64,000 nt of DNA from Pyrocephalus nanus (lineage: Eukaryota; Chordata; Aves; Passeriformes; Tyrannidae), in assembly GCA_038380795.1 (NCBI GenBank), contig CM076266.1, forward strand, positions 28,222,145 through 28,286,144, read 5' to 3'. Position numbers and translations under genes: made by a program. A model generated the notes under the pieces. That model was not told where the DNA came from and searched no databases. It saw only the letters and a list, made by a program, of their open reading frames with translations. Positions 60,883 through 64,000 of this stretch are shown in pieces (within the stretch, counting starts at the first letter, position 1; each line of letters begins with the position of its first letter).

Positions 60883-63802
60883 CTGTTTCAAAATAGAGAA
60901 ACTTAGCCATGCAAAACCACACAGTCTTTCCGTGTTGTAGAGATTGTACTTTGGGACAAACCTTCAGCCAGCTTTTTTTTCTGCTTGTTCATGTGCTTGT
61001 GATTTATTAATATCATTAGTACTCTGAAAAGGTCGTTTTAAACAATAGGGAGTCAACGCCAGTTTGCATGTAGTGTGTCATCTATGTCAAGAAGTTAAAT
61101 AGATTAAAAGGAGGGAGTAAAACGTCTTATAACTGTAATGAAGCAATATATAGAGGGTTTTCAGGTTTACTCTGCTACCGTCTACTAAACTGAGTCCAAT
61201 TATAGTAATTAAAATCAATCTATAATATTTTCCTGCACAGTGAACCTCGTGTATCCAGTTTAATTAATCTGGGGTAAATTGCTTTTTTAGAAATCAGTAA
61301 ATTGCTTTTTAGACAAAGTACATGTTTGAAGTATAGCTTGAAGGTACTTGCCCATTTCTTTCCTGGTAAAGTTCAAAAAAATGACAGGCACTGTAAGGAG
61401 GCAATTTCCCATTGAAGACATTGAGTGCTGTCTGCAAGGCAGCAATGGTGGCTGCATGCTGTGAAAGAAGAAACCTATAATTAAAGGTCTGTTGAAAATG
61501 ATTGCCTGAATCTTTATTTAACAATATGTCCAGCACATTATCTCTCCACTTAACATTAACATTACTTGTGTGGCCTCAATAATAGTTGCCCTCTGCAACA
61601 TTGAGCAAATAGTGTCCTTTTATGGCTGTATAAACTGAGATGCTGCATGTATAAAATATACATATATGTAAATATTTAAGAAGCCTTAGTCACTTGCAGT
61701 TTTTATCAAAGTTAATGGGAGCCTTTAAAAGTTCTTTTGAAAGGAACTAGTATTTTTTTTCCCATTAAATAAGCAGTATTAGGGATCAGAGCAGTAAGCT
61801 CTTTAGCTGATATATACCCGTTAGGTCATAATCTAATACAGAAACAGAAGCTTTTTACTAAGGGCAATACAAAAATTTCCTTCCCCAATGTCAGTGTTTG
61901 CACATTCTAAACCAAAATACAAAGTCGCAATTGAGTAAATGCCTTCATAAGACCTTCTCAAATAACTGTAACTTCTTTTTTTTATTATTATTTTTGTTTT
62001 TTATTTTGCGCCTGAAAAATATCCAGAAAGCAGGAGATTTCTTTCTGAATTATCTTCATGATACAGGCTTAGTAAAACATGAGTCATGGTTTTTCCAGTT
62101 TTCTACTCAACCAAAACAATATTACAAAGAAAAAAGCCATGACATCAGGTGGAAAATGGAAAGCTGCAGGTTTCAAAGCAGTATCTGTTCAATAAAGGAT
62201 GAAAATAATCCAAAGATATTTAAGGATAACCAAATAAAAATGCTTGTAGCTATATTTCATGGTGGAAATAAAATTTCATGGCTTTCACTGCATTTAATAA
62301 CTGCAGAAAGGAAGCACAAAAGAAACAGAAATCACTCACCGCAGAATACATAACCATTTTTTGCCGGTGTGAAGAGCTTCTGGCATTTGAGATATGCTTT
62401 AGAATAGTTTTCAAAAGAATACCTGAAAGAAAATGGGGAAGAAAATGACAATGAAAGAGATATTAATATCTGTATTGATTGCTGCCATTTTAACAATCAC
62501 TCTTTAAATGCACCAGATTTATTCAATTGACTTTATCAGTAATTTGTGCCGAGTGCCCTGATTAATTCTGACACTATCTTTTATATGAACAGTGGACCTA
62601 TTTTACTTCTGTGTAAAATGTTTTGGGGATCCCTAATAGCCTCAGCATCTTCAAACAGCTACTTTGTGCCAGCAGACCAGTGCAAGAAGAGCACAGTAAT
62701 GAATACTACCCTGTTGTGTGTGCATTTCCATTGATTTCCTGATTTCCAGAGAAAAAAGGGAGAGCCTATCCTCCAGACTCTGGGCCTTCATAAACTGTGT
62801 AGCTGTCTGTATTTCATTAATGTTAACTGCTGAAAAGTTGTAAGACAAACTGCTTGAATTAAATCAATGGCTGTGCTAGTATGTTCATGTAAGGTTGGCA
62901 CCTAAACAAAAAAAAAAATCCTAAAAGGAGAACTGTACAGACAAGCAGAAATAGATAGAATAGTCTCCAGCTACTGGCACATTTTTAATAGCAATTGTTA
63001 GTAAAGCAAGGACAGATGTTTGAACTTTGTGCTAAGTTTTGTAAGTTGGAGCTTCAAAAATGTGACAAATTGATTCATGCTTATCTGTTTATTTGTCTTT
63101 GTAACTCATAGATCCTGACTGAAAGCCTGTCCATATAAAATGAAAAGAGGCTCAAAAGGTGGCAGTGGACGAATGGAGGTGAATGAGTGACTAAAATGGT
63201 ATAAAATATTTTTAAATTTCAGATACTATTTTCTGAGCAAAATAAAGTTTAGAAGCAGTTTAATAATCTCATTTTAGGACACTCATTAGTGGAGTGTGAA
63301 GACTGTAAGGCTACAAAGTCACCATTCTAGACATTATTGCAAATAATATGTTTTTAAGCAATTTACATATGGTGGCTTACAATAAATTCAGACTTGATTC
63401 AGTTCAATAGGAATCTATATATTACTTTGAATTTCTTATACAGTGTAATCTAAATGATATGTCCATTATAATGTTAGATTAGGATATTCATGATTCATAT
63501 CCTCACCATCTCCCTTCCTATTAATCAAAGTCTTTCAGTGCTGACCACCAATATCCACATCACGACGTCTTTCATACTTCAACTATGGAATCTGTAGCAA
63601 TGTTTGTTATATCCCTTTCTTCTTTCCCATCTTACTTTTGTTTTTAAATGAGGTAAGAATTTGGCTTACCTCCCTGCAAACGTGATTTTTGTATTTGTTT
63701 GTGGAACCCAAATTCCGCCTGCAATAGCAATTCTGAGAGTTTTATCAGCTTGGTCCTGACACCACGAGTAGCCCAAACAGGTAAAGTGTAATTGTTATTA
63801 TC
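60726..63802 (-). CDS. ACP3: ACP3 copy B: ACP3-like paralogue, 3' part only, HD motif lost
   Basis: The last four coding exons of a second ACP3-type gene (63670-63802, 62340-62422, 61352-61458, 60726-60882), together 159 residues and a stop; the 5' exons lie beyond the right edge. The three internal exons have exactly the same lengths (133, 83, 107) and phases as copy A exons 7-9. The NYT and NNS sequons and the structural cysteines (SAC, GCKFRC, KEC) are kept. Exon 9 is identical to copy A at 26 of 36 positions, but the catalytic His-Asp is His-Ala. The protein ends four codons before the donor that in copy A leads to the membrane exon, so only a soluble form is expected. It could be a secreted pseudo-phosphatase, a phosphatase with changed chemistry, or a very recent pseudogene; the intact frame favours one of the first two. 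Confidence 0.93.
61352..61458 (-). CDS. ACP3: ACP3 copy B exon 9-equivalent (HAAT in place of HDTT), GC donor
   Basis: [20 protein letters not shown], then [15 protein letters not shown] and GG. The acceptor is TTCACAG and the donor is GG|GCAAGTACC, again non-canonical GC. The second residue, invariably Asp in active members, is Ala (codon GCA). The following Thr is also Ala, while the fourth-position Thr is kept. Confidence 0.93.
62340..62422 (-). CDS. ACP3: ACP3 copy B exon 8-equivalent
   Basis: (G)[20 protein letters not shown] then KMVMYSA; 83 bases with TTTCAG acceptor and GTGAGTGA donor. It matches the human MKRA ... KLIMYSA pattern. Confidence 0.92.
63670..63802 (-). CDS. ACP3: ACP3 copy B exon 7-equivalent
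   Basis: [20 protein letters not shown], then [20 protein letters not shown] and RLQG; 44 codons plus one base. The acceptor is CTGTAG and the donor GTAAGCC. It has the same NYTLPVWAT and KSRLQG anchors as copy A; the middle is more diverged (LLLQAEFG where copy A has LSLLSLFG). Confidence 0.92.
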
Positions 63803-64000
63803 CTACAGTGAAGAAAGAAAACATGGTGATTTTCTTACTGATTCCTACTGCTAACTGTTGTTTGTTCTGGCACAAAATGCTTGTCAGAACAAATTTGGAA
63901 TGTTTCACTAAAGTAACATTTTCTCTTTGTAATAAAATGATGACTGTATTTTGCATTTAGATAGCTGTAACATTCCTATTTATAGCATCATACCACTTAA

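Noticed and set aside
61898..62353. 151-codon plus-strand open frame
   Set aside because: It begins in a T-rich low-complexity tract and runs antisense into exon 8 of ACP3 copy B. It is a shadow frame.

Overview
This window is vertebrate nuclear DNA, almost certainly avian. It is AT-rich and intron-rich, with one CpG island. It carries CR1 LINE 3' ends finishing in the typical TTCTATGAT-type tail, and an LTR (44391-44974) of a style I associate with songbird endogenous retroviruses. Every gene I can support lies on the minus strand, so transcription runs right to left. All exons were read by hand from open frames, splice sites, phase continuity and recognisable protein families; no alignment or search was run.

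Left part (1-13.9 kb): the 5' end of DNAJC13 (RME-8, the endosomal J-domain protein). A non-coding first exon sits in a CpG island near 13.67-13.85 kb, and coding exons 2-5 follow at 6.4, 2.1, 1.5 and 1.0 kb. They encode the first 112 residues, and the gene continues off the left edge.

Middle (about 13.9-32.4 kb): an 18-kb intergenic stretch in which I find no convincing gene, only low-complexity tracts.

Right part (32.5-63.8 kb): two head-to-tail copies of the prostatic acid phosphatase gene ACP3 (ACPP). Copy A (32486-51537) is complete in 11 coding exons. It can give a secreted form of 393 residues by reading through exon 10 to a stop, or a membrane form of 422 residues by splicing to exon 11, which encodes a transmembrane helix and a C-terminal YQDI sorting-type motif. 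Copy B (60726-63802, continuing off the right edge) shows the last four coding exons, with the same boundaries and phases as copy A. The order ACP3 - DNAJC13 on one strand agrees with the mammalian arrangement as I know it, so the unusual feature is the second ACP3 copy.

The main result is that copy B looks like a diverged, possibly catalytically dead or altered paralogue. The HD motif that supplies the proton donor of histidine acid phosphatases reads HA. An in-frame TAG also sits four codons before the splice donor that would lead to a membrane-anchor exon. Its frame, splice sites, structural cysteines and glycosylation sequons are otherwise intact, which argues against a simple pseudogene. 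Both copies share a rare GC-AG intron. Copy A has two candidate donors, 7 bases apart, that would translate its anchor exon in two different hydrophobic frames.
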